Position numbers and translations under genes: made by a program | Assembly (NCBI GenBank): GCA_013178095.1 | Contig: JABLXK010000014.1 | Coordinates: 62,001 to 126,000 of the forward strand | DNA length: 64,000 nt | Source of the DNA: Anaerolineae bacterium | GTDB lineage: Bacteria > Chloroflexota > Anaerolineae > Anaerolineales > Anaerolineaceae | Reading direction: 5' to 3' | In this document: piece by piece, positions 52,426 through 60,052 of the stretch | Position numbering within the stretch: the first letter of the stretch is position 1 | Layout: each line of letters opens with the position of its first letter | Notes under the pieces: model-generated | Told to the model about the DNA's origin: nothing | Databases searched by the model: none | The model's input: the letters and a program-made list of their open reading frames with translations, nothing else

Positions 52426-53820
52426 ATGCAGCCTTTCGATAAATTCATCGCCCAATTTCCCGCCTATCAAAATACTTCCCTGATCGACGACCTGCGCCGC
52501 TCGGATTACGGCATCCTCGACGATCAGAGCCACGTCTACCTGGATTACACCGGCGGCGGGTTGTTCGCCGCCTACCAACTGCGCGAGCACCAGGCACTGC
52601 TCGCCGCGCACGTTTTCGGCAACCCGCATTCCTACAACCCCACCTCGCTGCAATCCACCGAGTTGATCGAGCAGGCCCGCCGCTTCGTCCTGGAATTCTT
52701 CAACGCACCAGCGGACGAGTACGTGTGCATCTTCACGCAAAACGCCAGCGCCGCGCTCAAGATCGTGGGCGAATCCTACCCCTTCGGCGAGGGCTGCCGT
52801 TACCTGCTGACCTTCGATAACCATAACTCGGTCAACGGCATCCGCGAATATGCGCGCGCCAAGGGTGCTTCCGTCACCTACGTCCCGGTCATCCTGCCCG
52901 ACCTGCGCATCGACCAGGCTCAACTGCTGAACGCACTGCAGGAAAAATCGGCCGGCTGTTTCAACTTGCTGGCTTACCCCGCCCAGTCCAACTTCTCCGG
53001 CGTGCAGCATCCGCTGGAATGGATCGCCCAGGCGCAGGCGCTGGGTTGGGACGTGCTGCTGGACGCGGCTGCCTTTGCCCCCACCAACAAGCTGGACCTT
53101 TCGGTCTGGAAGCCGGATTATGTACCGCTCTCTTTCTATAAAATGTTCGGCTACCCCACCGGCGTGGGCGCGCTGCTGGCGCGCAAGGATTCCGTGCGCA
53201 AGCTCAGCCGCCACTGGTTCGCCGGCGGCACCACCACGGTGGCTTCCGTGCGCGGTAATAAATATTACCCGGCCGAAGCCCCCGCCCGTTTCGAGGACGG
53301 CACGCTGGATTATCTCAACATCCCGGCCGTGGAAATCGGCCTGCGCCACCTGCAAAAGATCGGCTATGAGACCATCCACGAGCGCGTGCGCTGCCTGACC
53401 GGCTGGCTGCTGCAGGAGCTGACCGCTCTCAGGCACGCCAATGGGAAGGATTTGGTGCAGATTTACGGCCCCCTCACCACCCAGGCGCGCGGCGGCACGC
53501 TTGCGCTCAACTTCCTGGATTCAAATGGTAAGCTGATCGAGAAGAAGCGCCTGGAAACCGCCGCCAACCAGCGCCGCATTTCCATCCGTATGGGTTTCTT
53601 TTGCAACCCCGGCGCGGGCGAGGTGGCGCTGGATATCTCCGGCGATGAGCTTTCCTCCTGCTTTTCGCGCCCCAGCTACGAGCAGCGCATTTCCGATTTG
53701 GATTTCCAGCGTTGCATCGACCCCAAGGCCACTGGCGCGGTGCGCGTTTCTGTGGGTTTGGTCAGCAATTTCAACGACGTGCAGACTTTCCTGGAATTCG
53801 CCCGATCATTTCTGGAGTGA
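52426..53820 (+). CDS. class V aminotransferase, molybdenum-cofactor-sulfurase-like
   Basis: The 464-residue protein is fold type I with VYLDYTGGGLFA (about 37-48), NASAALKIVGES, the PLP lysine in LSFYKMFGYPTGVGAL (Lys near 239) and a C-terminal domain. The order FNLLAYPAQSNFSGVQHPL...DVLLDAAAFAPTN and the YKMFGYPTG block match the NifS-like half of MoCo sulfurases and related proteins. No Cys desulfurase loop was pinned down, so sulfur transfer is unproven. It may act with the EIIB protein encoded 18 bases upstream or the SDR protein 63 bases downstream. Confidence 0.75.
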   Translation: MQPFDKFIAQFPAYQNTSLIDDLRRSDYGILDDQSHVYLDYTGGGLFAAYQLREHQALLAAHVFGNPHSYNPTSLQSTELIEQARRFVLEFFNAPADEYVCIFTQNASAALKIVGESYPFGEGCRYLLTFDNHNSVNGIREYARAKGASVTYVPVILPDLRIDQAQLLNALQEKSAGCFNLLAYPAQSNFSGVQHPLEWIAQAQALGWDVLLDAAAFAPTNKLDLSVWKPDYVPLSFYKMFGYPTGVGALLARKDSVRKLSRHWFAGGTTTVASVRGNKYYPAEAPARFEDGTLDYLNIPAVEIGLRHLQKIGYETIHERVRCLTGWLLQELTALRHANGKDLVQIYGPLTTQARGGTLALNFLDSNGKLIEKKRLETAANQRRISIRMGFFCNPGAGEVALDISGDELSSCFSRPSYEQRISDLDFQRCIDPKATGAVRVSVGLVSNFNDVQTFLEFARSFLE

Positions 53821-53883
53821 TTTTTCGGTTTTATAATTACGCGCTGGTAAGATCAAATCTGAAATTGTGAGCAAGGAAAAGTT

Positions 53884-54921
53884 ATGAGAATTTATATCAC
53901 CGGCATCAGCGGATTTTTAAGCATCAACCTGGTGCGCTATCTGCTGGCCAACGGCTACACCGACATCGCCGGAATCGACCTGGTGGACTTCGATTATCCC
54001 GAACGGGATAAGATCGATTTCACCCAGGGCGACATCCGCAACCTGGAAGATCTGAAGAAAAGCATGCAAGGCGCCGATATGGTCATCCACACCGCCGCCG
54101 CGCTGCCGCTCTACACCCCCGAAGAAATCTACACCACCGATATCGTCGGCACGCGCAACGTGCTGCAGCAGGCGCTGGATTACGGCGCCCAGCGCTTCAT
54201 CCACATTTCCTCCACAGCCGTGTACGGCGTGCCTGATCACCATCCCCTCTACGAAACCGATAAGGTGTTTGGCGTCGGGCCTTACGGCGAAGCCAAGGTT
54301 CAGGCCGAAGCCATCTGCCGCGAATTCCGTGAAAAAGGTTTGTGCGTCCCCATCTTGCGCCCCAAGTCCTTCGTCGGTCCGGAACGCCTGGGCGTGTTCG
54401 CCATCTTCTACGAATGGGCCAGCGAAGGGCGCGGCTTCCCCATGATCGGCTCGGGGAAAAATCGCTATCAACTGATGGATGTGGAGGATATGTGCCAGGC
54501 CATCCTCTCCTGCATGACCCTCGACAAGGCCAAAGTCAACGACACCTTCAACATCGGAGCTGAAAAGTACACCACGATGAAAGAGGATTATCAAGCCGTG
54601 CTCGATCGCGCCGGTTTCGGCAAAAAGATCGTTACCTTCCCTGCCGGACTGGTGATCCCGGTGCTCAAATTGCTGGAAGCTTTGAAATTATCCCCGCTCT
54701 ATCCCTGGATTTACGAAACCGCCTCAAAAGATTCTTTCGTCTCCATTGAGAAAGCCCAGCAAGTGCTGAATTACAAACCCAAATATTCCAACAAAGAGGC
54801 TTTGCTGCGCAATTACGAATGGTATCTGGCTAATAAGGAAAAATTCAGCGGCGCGGAGGGCGTCTCGCACCGCGTGCCCTGGAAGCAAAAAGCCCTCAAA
54901 CTGGTGAAAATCTTCTTCTAG
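53884..54921 (+). CDS. NAD-dependent epimerase/dehydratase (extended SDR)
   Basis: The 345-residue protein begins YITGISGFLSINLV, the dinucleotide-binding start in which the last Gly of GxxGxxG is Ser. It has DIRNLEDL (about 49-56), HTAAALPLYTP, ISSTAVYG (catalytic Ser/Thr, about 109-116) and the YxxxK pair in PYGEAKVQAEA (about 134-144). C-terminal residues LRPKSFVGPERLG shape the substrate pocket. It should oxidise, epimerise or dehydrate a nucleotide sugar or related compound. The C-terminus ends in basic helices (KQKALKLVKIFF). Confidence 0.88.
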   Translation: MRIYITGISGFLSINLVRYLLANGYTDIAGIDLVDFDYPERDKIDFTQGDIRNLEDLKKSMQGADMVIHTAAALPLYTPEEIYTTDIVGTRNVLQQALDYGAQRFIHISSTAVYGVPDHHPLYETDKVFGVGPYGEAKVQAEAICREFREKGLCVPILRPKSFVGPERLGVFAIFYEWASEGRGFPMIGSGKNRYQLMDVEDMCQAILSCMTLDKAKVNDTFNIGAEKYTTMKEDYQAVLDRAGFGKKIVTFPAGLVIPVLKLLEALKLSPLYPWIYETASKDSFVSIEKAQQVLNYKPKYSNKEALLRNYEWYLANKEKFSGAEGVSHRVPWKQKALKLVKIFF

Positions 54922-54960
54922 AATCGCTTGATCCGATAATGATTTGTACCAATTTTTCCT

Positions 54961-55033
54961 CTCCCGGTCACTGAGCCTGTCGAAGTGCCGGGAGGTAAAC
55001 CCGTAGCTCGGATTGGTGCTTTTCCAATCCGAC
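54961..55033. repeat. composite repeat: CTCCCGG hairpin plus CCCGTAG hairpin (unoccupied IS110 target)
   Basis: CTCCCGG(T)CACT (54961-54972) pairs with AGTGCCGGGAG (54985-54995). Eight bases later CCGT-AG-CTCGGATTGG (55001-55016) begins a second hairpin closed by CCAATCCGA (55024-55032). The left part of IS copy 2 (56206-56222) repeats CCCGGCCACTGAGCC, matching the first hairpin here, so copy 2 also sits in such a composite. This is what the empty insertion site looks like. Confidence 0.75.
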
Positions 55034-55070
55034 TTTTTGTTAATTTCGTTTACCTAGTGAAGGTTTTCTT

Positions 55071-56123
55071 CTAAAAAATCAAAGCCACCAGCAAACCAAG
55101 GCAAATCATTAATAAAACCGGTACCAGAACGCCCGACCAATGCAGCCGGATCGACCGGCTGCCGTCCGGCAGGGCCGGCGCCCGGTTTTTATATTGGTTG
55201 ATCAAAAAGCGTATGGTTGGGGTGAATTCTCCTGAGGTTTCCACCAATCCCATGAATTCGTCGTTCAATTGGGTGATCTCGTCGCGGATCACCTCCGCAT
55301 GCCGCACCATGGCCACCTCCATGCGCGGGTTGGCCATCAGCCTGGAGAGCAGCGGCACCGCCAGCGGTTCGGGCAACCACGTAAATTTTTTCAACGCTGC
55401 CGGCCTCACCGGATACCCTAGCTTGCGCAGCACCCGGAATCCCTCCAGCATCGCCCGCCACGCCAGCACCAGCCCGTCGCGCGTGCGCGCCATGCGGTAG
55501 TTGTCGTTGCCGCACAGATACAGAGCCGGCGCCAGCCCCGGGAAGAGCATCGCCACGTGGTACTTGCTCCAGGCGTCCATTTCGGGTTCGATCTGCGCGC
55601 TCAGGTGTTTTCCCTGCCTGAGGATGGCGGCCGTCTCTTCCAATCTCGCGCTTGTGCCGCCGCCCGGTTCTCCCAGGTAGATCACGCCCGGACGCCCCTC
55701 CTCTGCATTGAGGAATACAATACATTCCCCATCGCGGTAACCGGCCATGCCCGCGAAGCCGATCAGCACCCTTTCCTCTCCCAGCGCCTCCGTTAACGCC
55801 TGCGGACCGGCGGCATTATTCATCAGGAACAGGATTCTCTTCGAGCGGTTAGCCGCCAGGATGGGCAGCGTTTTCAGCACGCTGTTCTTGCGCATCACCA
55901 CCAGGATCAGGTCATAGATGTCGTCCGCGTCGAGATGATCGACCAGCGGTATTTGGTGGACCTCCTCTGCTCCGTTGCTCCAGCTTTTGAGTGCCAGCCC
56001 GTGCTGCTTCAACTCCTCCAGGCGCTGACCGCGCGCCAGCAAGGTCACCGCCAGCCCGCCCTCCAGCAGCCGCGCCGCGATCAGGCTGCCCAATGGTCCC
56101 GCCCCGAACACCAGAATGCGCAT
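55071..56123 (-). CDS. ketopantoate reductase-like (PanE/ApbA) protein with C-terminal membrane helix
   Basis: The protein is about 350 residues from the ATG at 56123, which has GAGG just upstream; a TTG 15 bases earlier is less likely. It begins MRILVFGAGPLGSLIAARL (NAD(P)-binding GxGxxG, about 2-13), and has LILVVMRKNSVL and FLMNNAAGP (about 96-104). The substrate domain contains the conserved Lys near residue 187 (SKYHVAML). It ends with a membrane helix (about 330-348), unusual for soluble PanE. The reaction is probably NADPH reduction of a 2-keto acid, but identity as PanE itself is doubtful. Confidence 0.75.
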   Translation of the reverse strand: MRILVFGAGPLGSLIAARLLEGGLAVTLLARGQRLEELKQHGLALKSWSNGAEEVHQIPLVDHLDADDIYDLILVVMRKNSVLKTLPILAANRSKRILFLMNNAAGPQALTEALGEERVLIGFAGMAGYRDGECIVFLNAEEGRPGVIYLGEPGGGTSARLEETAAILRQGKHLSAQIEPEMDAWSKYHVAMLFPGLAPALYLCGNDNYRMARTRDGLVLAWRAMLEGFRVLRKLGYPVRPAALKKFTWLPEPLAVPLLSRLMANPRMEVAMVRHAEVIRDEITQLNDEFMGLVETSGEFTPTIRFLINQYKNRAPALPDGSRSIRLHWSGVLVPVLLMICLGLLVALIF

Positions 56124-56254
56124 CTTTCCTCTTTTCAAAGTTATCTGCTATTTAATAATATATACGCTAACCCTGCAAATACAATCAATTATCCTTTTTT
56201 TCTCGCCCGGCCACTGAGCCAATCAAAGAGTCCTTGTAGATACCGTCTTGCTTG

Positions 56255-57226
56255 TCAAGCCCCAAGAGCAAAATTGGGGTCAAAAGGCATATCCGTCTTG
56301 ATAACGCCATAAGCCAAAACCAGCAGTTTGCGCATGGCGGCACCCACTACTGCCATCTTGCACAATCCGCGATCCGCCAGGCGCTGGCTGAACTCGCGGA
56401 TGATCGGATTGTGTTTCCTGGCCACAAGGGCAGGCATATAGAGTGCATGCCGCAAAGCGGCATTGCCAGTCTTGGATAATCTGCTCTTGCGGTGGATGGA
56501 GACGCCGGATTGGAATTGACGGGGATTCAATCCCGCATAAGCTGTCAGTTGACGGGAGCCGCTGAATTCGCGAAAATCACGGATCTCGGCTAATAATCTG
56601 GCCGCGCTGAGTTCTCCGATCCCGGGGATGGAGACCAACAAGTCATACTGATGGCTGAGGCGGGCATCCAGCTGGATCAACTTGTGAATTGCCTGGCGCA
56701 GCAGCCGGATCTTTTCATCCAGGAATTCAACATGCTCATACAAGATGGCATCCACCAGCGGTACGTCGGCGCTGAACTCCTGACGATTGCGTTCCTGCTG
56801 TTTGATCGCCATCAACGCATCCAATGCATGTACCAGGGCCTTGAGGGCCTTGAAAGCAGGCTCCGCAGGACACCACAGCCCCGGTTTTTCCCTTTGGCAG
56901 AACTCCGCGATCAATAAAGCATCTGTTTTATCGGTCTTGTTGCGTTTCAGGCGGCTGGCAGCGTAAGCCTTGATGCGGGCAGGATTGACCACGCTGACCC
57001 GATAACCGCACAGGTACAGATAATCCGCGGCGGCATAGCCATATTGTCCGGTGGCTTCCATGCAGGCATGCACCTCCCTGCAGCCATGCTGCCTGAGCCA
57101 CTTTTCCAATAGCTTGAATCCCTCCTGTTTATTATCGATTCTCAGATATTGAGTTCCTTCTTCCTGCAGCAGGGCAATATCCAGCGTATGCTTGGAGACA
57201 TCGATACCGATGATTGATTGTGTCAT
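56255..57226 (-). CDS. IS110 family transposase (DEDD recombinase), copy 2
   Basis: The 323-residue protein is identical to copy 1 in every stretch compared, with Asp9, Glu57, Asp99, Asp102 and Ser240. The one-base insertion upstream lets a longer frame begin 63 bases earlier (344 residues), but the true start is taken as the ATG at 57226, as in copy 1. The gene is intact, so copy 2 is potentially mobile. Confidence 0.95.
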   Translation of the reverse strand: MTQSIIGIDVSKHTLDIALLQEEGTQYLRIDNKQEGFKLLEKWLRQHGCREVHACMEATGQYGYAAADYLYLCGYRVSVVNPARIKAYAASRLKRNKTDKTDALLIAEFCQREKPGLWCPAEPAFKALKALVHALDALMAIKQQERNRQEFSADVPLVDAILYEHVEFLDEKIRLLRQAIHKLIQLDARLSHQYDLLVSIPGIGELSAARLLAEIRDFREFSGSRQLTAYAGLNPRQFQSGVSIHRKSRLSKTGNAALRHALYMPALVARKHNPIIREFSQRLADRGLCKMAVVGAAMRKLLVLAYGVIKTDMPFDPNFALGA

Positions 57227-57276
57227 TTTTCCACCTCTTTGGTAAACTTGGGATGAGGGCACTGGTTGAGCGTTCA

Positions 57277-57426
57277 GAGATTGGATCAACCTTGTGAATG
57301 CAAGCTCATTTCCAATGTGTTGGAAAGGCTTCAGATACCGTCCGATCTCAACTCGGAAAAAGGCCAGGGGATCTTATCTACGCATCGGGCTTGATGCCTG
57401 AAGGGCGGATCCAGATTCACCCTGGC
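57277..57426 (-). ncRNA. predicted IS110 bridge RNA, copy 2
   Basis: The sequence is the same as copy 1, shifted by 18046, so the target loop is at 57363-57426 and the donor loop at 57277-57349. All guide segments described for copy 1 are unchanged: ATCCGCCCT, CGTAG, GACGGTATCT and ACAAG. The A insertion at about 57255 lies outside both loops. Confidence 0.7.
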
Positions 57427-57481
57427 TTTGCGCAATCGGTGCCTTCAGCCTTTCTAACACATCTACCCTTAAAGATACAAG

Positions 57482-57508
57482 GTCGGATTGGTCTTTCTCC
57501 AATCCGAC
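57482..57508. repeat. REP-like hairpin at the IS copy 2 right junction
   Basis: TCGGATTGG (57483-57491) and CCAATCCGA (57499-57507) with a loop different from that at copy 1. The differing loops show that each IS copy joined an independent member of the repeat family. Confidence 0.7.
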
Positions 57509-57556
57509 TTTTCATTATTCTAATTTATCGGATTGCGGTAATGCAGCCAACAAACC

Positions 57557-57588
57557 CGGAGTTCGGATTGGTGGTTTTCCAATCCGAC
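57557..57588. repeat. further unoccupied CCCGGAG-TTCGGATTGG hairpin
   Basis: CCCGGAG precedes TCGGATTGG (57563-57571), closed by CCAATCCGA (57579-57587). It is another member of the target family 76 bases from IS copy 2. Its prefix has GGAG instead of GTAG, so the AG core is kept but the right target guide matches less well. Confidence 0.65.
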
Positions 57589-57620
57589 TATTCTATTAAT
57601 TCTGCATTCATCGGTTCTTT

Positions 57621-57642
57621 ATCCGTGTTCATCTGTGGTTAA
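57621..57642 (+). repeat. second copy of the TCTGTG-type repeat
   Basis: The 20 bases ending GTTCATCTGTGGTTAA match 47561-47581 with one or two changes. It lies between IS copy 2 and the terminator of the VIT1-like gene. Confidence 0.55.
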
Positions 57643-57673
57643 ATGCATGCTAAAAAAATCTCAAGGAAAAAAA

Positions 57674-57697
57674 TCGGCAGGAATCTCCTCCTGCCGA
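57674..57697 (-). terminator. terminator of the rubrerythrin-VIT1 gene
   Basis: TCGGCAGGA and TCCTGCCGA form a 9-bp stem with a 6-base loop. On the minus strand it is followed by TTTTTTT, just after the stop of the gene at 57721. Confidence 0.9.
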
Positions 57698-57720
57698 AAT
57701 CTCATTCCCAAACTATCCAA

Positions 57721-58596
57721 CTATACCTGCACCCCCAACCAGGCGCTGATCACATTGCCGATCAGGAATGACAGCAGCGCCACCCCCAGGCTGATGACCG
57801 CCATCTCGGTAAAGCGCTGCTTGAAATCATAGCCGCGCGCTACAGAAATGTAGTAGTTGAATACCGCGATCACCAGGATGGCGTTCACGATTGTCCAACC
57901 CAGGCTGAATACGTAATTGCTGGATACCAGGTATGGGATGATTAAAATGAAAACTGTGACAATGTACGCCAGCCCGGTGTAAATCGCCGAGCGCAGCGGA
58001 TTTTTGCCATCCTCGTCCGCCTTGGTCGACAGGTAATCCGAAGCCGCCATCGAGAATGAGGCCGATATGCCCGTGATCAGCCCGGCCAGCGCAATCGTGC
58101 GCGAATCGCGGAAGGCGAAGGTCAACCCCGCCAGCGCGCCGGTCAATTCCACCAGTGCATCGTTCAACCCCAGCACCACTGAGCCGGCATAGCGCAAGCT
58201 TTCCTCGTCCAGCATGCCCATCAATTCTTCTTCGTGTTTCTCCTCGTCAGCCAGCACTTCTTTGACCTCCGGGATGCTTTCAATTAACCGGCTGTATACC
58301 TTCTGCACTTTTTCCTCGCCCAATTCCATCAGGCGGATGCCGAAGGTCAATCCGAACAGCTTGGACACCCAGAAAAAGAAAGCGATCTTAAACTTGTTCG
58401 GTTTCACGTCCTGCCCGGTATAGCGTTTCCAGAGCTGGTAGTGCTTCAGTTCTTCCCCAGAAATGCGGCTGATCACCTTGCTGTTGTTGGCGTCCTTTAC
58501 CACCTCTGCCAGCCGGGCGTATGTATGATGCCCGTTGATCTCTTCCTGTTGCAGGATCAGCAGTTCTTTTTTTTGTTCTGCGTTAATGGTTATCAT
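57721..58596 (-). CDS. ferritin-like/VIT1 membrane protein (rubrerythrin-VIT1 type, MbfA-like)
   Basis: The 291-residue protein has an N-terminal four-helix ferritin-like domain (about 5-130) with Glu and His ligands in EEINGHHTYARL (about 17-28), EELKHYQLW and DEEKHEEEL. Its C-terminal half has five membrane helices (about 135-285), matching the VIT1/CCC1 iron and manganese transporter family, with GLNDALVELTGALAGLTFAF and GLITGISASFSMAASDYLS. Bacterial proteins of this fusion type export iron in response to stress. Iron or manganese detoxification at the membrane is the likely role. Confidence 0.87.
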   Translation of the reverse strand: MITINAEQKKELLILQQEEINGHHTYARLAEVVKDANNSKVISRISGEELKHYQLWKRYTGQDVKPNKFKIAFFFWVSKLFGLTFGIRLMELGEEKVQKVYSRLIESIPEVKEVLADEEKHEEELMGMLDEESLRYAGSVVLGLNDALVELTGALAGLTFAFRDSRTIALAGLITGISASFSMAASDYLSTKADEDGKNPLRSAIYTGLAYIVTVFILIIPYLVSSNYVFSLGWTIVNAILVIAVFNYYISVARGYDFKQRFTEMAVISLGVALLSFLIGNVISAWLGVQV

Positions 58597-58618
58597 TTTT
58601 TATCCTATCTTTTGTAAA

Positions 58619-59401
58619 TTAATTTGAGTTGTTTCTTTCCGGCGTATCCTCGTCTTTCGGCCCGATTCCCCGCGTAGCCAGGTAGGCAAAGAACACGCTC
58701 AACATATAAAGCAGGCACAATGGCGCCATCAACAGCGCCATGTTGATCGGGTCGACCGTGGGGGTGATGATCGCCGCCAGGATCGATATGATCACCACGC
58801 CGTAGCGCCAGCCCTTCGCCAGCGTCCGCGCGGATACTACGTTCAGCTTGGCCAGCGCGAAGACAATCAGTGGGAACTGGAAGCCAATTCCCATCCAGAA
58901 AATCAGGTTGGTGATGAAATTAATGTAAGATGACAAGCGCGGTTTGGTTTCCACCGCCAAGAAATCCACCAGGAAGGTCAGCGATGACGGCAGCATAATG
59001 AAGTAGGCGAAAGCCGCCCCTGCCAGGAACAGCAGCGTCCCGAATACGATTGCCAGGTACACCCAGCGTTTTTCGTTGGCTTTCAATGCCGGCAGGATAA
59101 AGATCAGCAGCTCATACAGGATCACCGGCATGGCGATGGTTACGCCGCACAGCAGCGCCACCCGCATGAATACGGAGATGTTCTCCGTAACCTCGATCGA
59201 TTGCAGTGCGTCCACCGATCCAATCGGTTCTGCCAGCAGGTATATCACCTGTTCAGACACAGCGAAACTGCCCAATGTGGCCGCCAGCAGCGCCGCCAGC
59301 GCAATCAACAAACGCTTGCGCAGTTCCTCGACGTGCTCCCAAAAAGTCATCAGCTCGCTGTTGTCAGTTTCATCCTGCGCTTGTTCCTGTCTTGCGTTCA
59401 T
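58619..59401 (-). CDS. tatC: Sec-independent translocase TatC
   Basis: The 260-residue protein has six membrane helices and the family blocks SELMTFWEHVEELRKRLLIAL (about 13-33, the conserved TatC start, split) and FGTLLFLAGAAFAYFIMLPSS. The Glu in the first periplasmic loop region and the F-Y-F-x-P stretch after helix 3 are present. TatC recognises the twin-arginine signal. It overlaps tatB by 4 bases. Confidence 0.95.
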   Translation of the reverse strand: MNARQEQAQDETDNSELMTFWEHVEELRKRLLIALAALLAATLGSFAVSEQVIYLLAEPIGSVDALQSIEVTENISVFMRVALLCGVTIAMPVILYELLIFILPALKANEKRWVYLAIVFGTLLFLAGAAFAYFIMLPSSLTFLVDFLAVETKPRLSSYINFITNLIFWMGIGFQFPLIVFALAKLNVVSARTLAKGWRYGVVIISILAAIITPTVDPINMALLMAPLCLLYMLSVFFAYLATRGIGPKDEDTPERNNSN

Positions 59402-59745
59402 ACCGGCTTGTCCTCGTTGGTTTCAACTGCCGTTGCATCGGGATGTTTCTTTCTGGGTTCCTGCCGCTGATCCGCCTGACCGATTTCCGTGATCGTTCCG
59501 CTCGCCGTACGCCTGATTTCTTGCAGGTCTTCCTCGATTCCGGCTTCGCGGATGATCTTTTGCGGGATGTCGCGGATCTCGCGCGAGGTATCCAGCACGT
59601 CTCTCCACATCGGTGAGCGTGTGATTTTGCGTACGAATTTGCCTGCTTCGCGCGCGCCCTTAACGATGCCCCGCGGTCCCAGCACGATCACGGCGATCAC
59701 CACGATCAGCAGGAATTCGAGCGGACCGATTCCTAAAAACTCCAT
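59398..59745 (-). CDS. tatB: Sec-independent translocase TatB
   Basis: The 115-residue protein starts MEFLGIGPLEFLLIVVIAVIVLGPRG, with the hinge Gly-Pro and Glu at position 10, followed by an amphipathic helix and a charged tail. The length and the G-I-G-x-x-E pattern favour TatB over TatA. It binds TatC and the substrate signal peptide. It is 23 bases downstream of tatA. Confidence 0.85.
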   Translation of the reverse strand: MEFLGIGPLEFLLIVVIAVIVLGPRGIVKGAREAGKFVRKITRSPMWRDVLDTSREIRDIPQKIIREAGIEEDLQEIRRTASGTITEIGQADQRQEPRKKHPDATAVETNEDKPV

Positions 59746-59768
59746 GTTGTCGCTTCGGTATGCTTGTG

Positions 59769-59957
59769 TTATTTCTTCTGTTCTTTGTCTTCCTTGGCTT
59801 CAGGGGCGTCGCCGCTTTCATTCCCTTCGTTAAGGCCTTCTTTAAAAGCTTTGATGCTCTTGCCCATCTCGCCCGCCACTTTCACGATCCGCCCCGGGCC
59901 GAAGATCAACAATACCACCACCAGGATGATGAGGATTTCCCATGTACCTAATCGCAT
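59769..59957 (-). CDS. tatA: Sec-independent translocase TatA
   Basis: The 62-residue protein has a short membrane helix (about 5-20, WEILIILVVVLLIFGPGR), the FGPGR hinge and an amphipathic helix (GEMGKSIKAFKEGL). TatA oligomerises to form the pore for folded proteins. The three genes in the order tatA, tatB, tatC on the minus strand form one operon. Confidence 0.92.
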   Translation of the reverse strand: MRLGTWEILIILVVVLLIFGPGRIVKVAGEMGKSIKAFKEGLNEGNESGDAPEAKEDKEQKK

Positions 59958-60052
59958 ATTTTTCTCCTGAAATACAAACCGCTTATTTGTTGGATTATAC
60001 TTTTATTAATTCGGGAATTTTATAATAAATAGGTTAATATAGCCGGCGCGAA

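Larger units (their letters stand above)
56238..57481 (-). mobile_element. IS110-group insertion sequence, copy 2
   Basis: This copy is identical to copy 1 across the shared interval except for an added A near 57255. The AG core stands at both ends (56238-56239 and 57480-57481). The left flank is TCCTTGT-AG and the right flank GTCGGATTGG followed by a CCAATCCGA hairpin arm at 57499-57507 with a different loop. It is in the same orientation as copy 1, 18.0 kb away, so the two could recombine to delete or amplify the 16.8 kb between them. Confidence 0.88.

Noticed and set aside
57227-57289. A 21-residue extension of transposase copy 2
   Set aside because: It exists only because of one inserted A; the region is the 5' noncoding end and copy 1 lacks the extension.
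38193-57481. A composite transposon made of the two IS110 copies
   Set aside because: IS110 elements do not usually mobilise the DNA between two copies, and the genes inside are ordinary core metabolism. The segment is treated as chromosomal.
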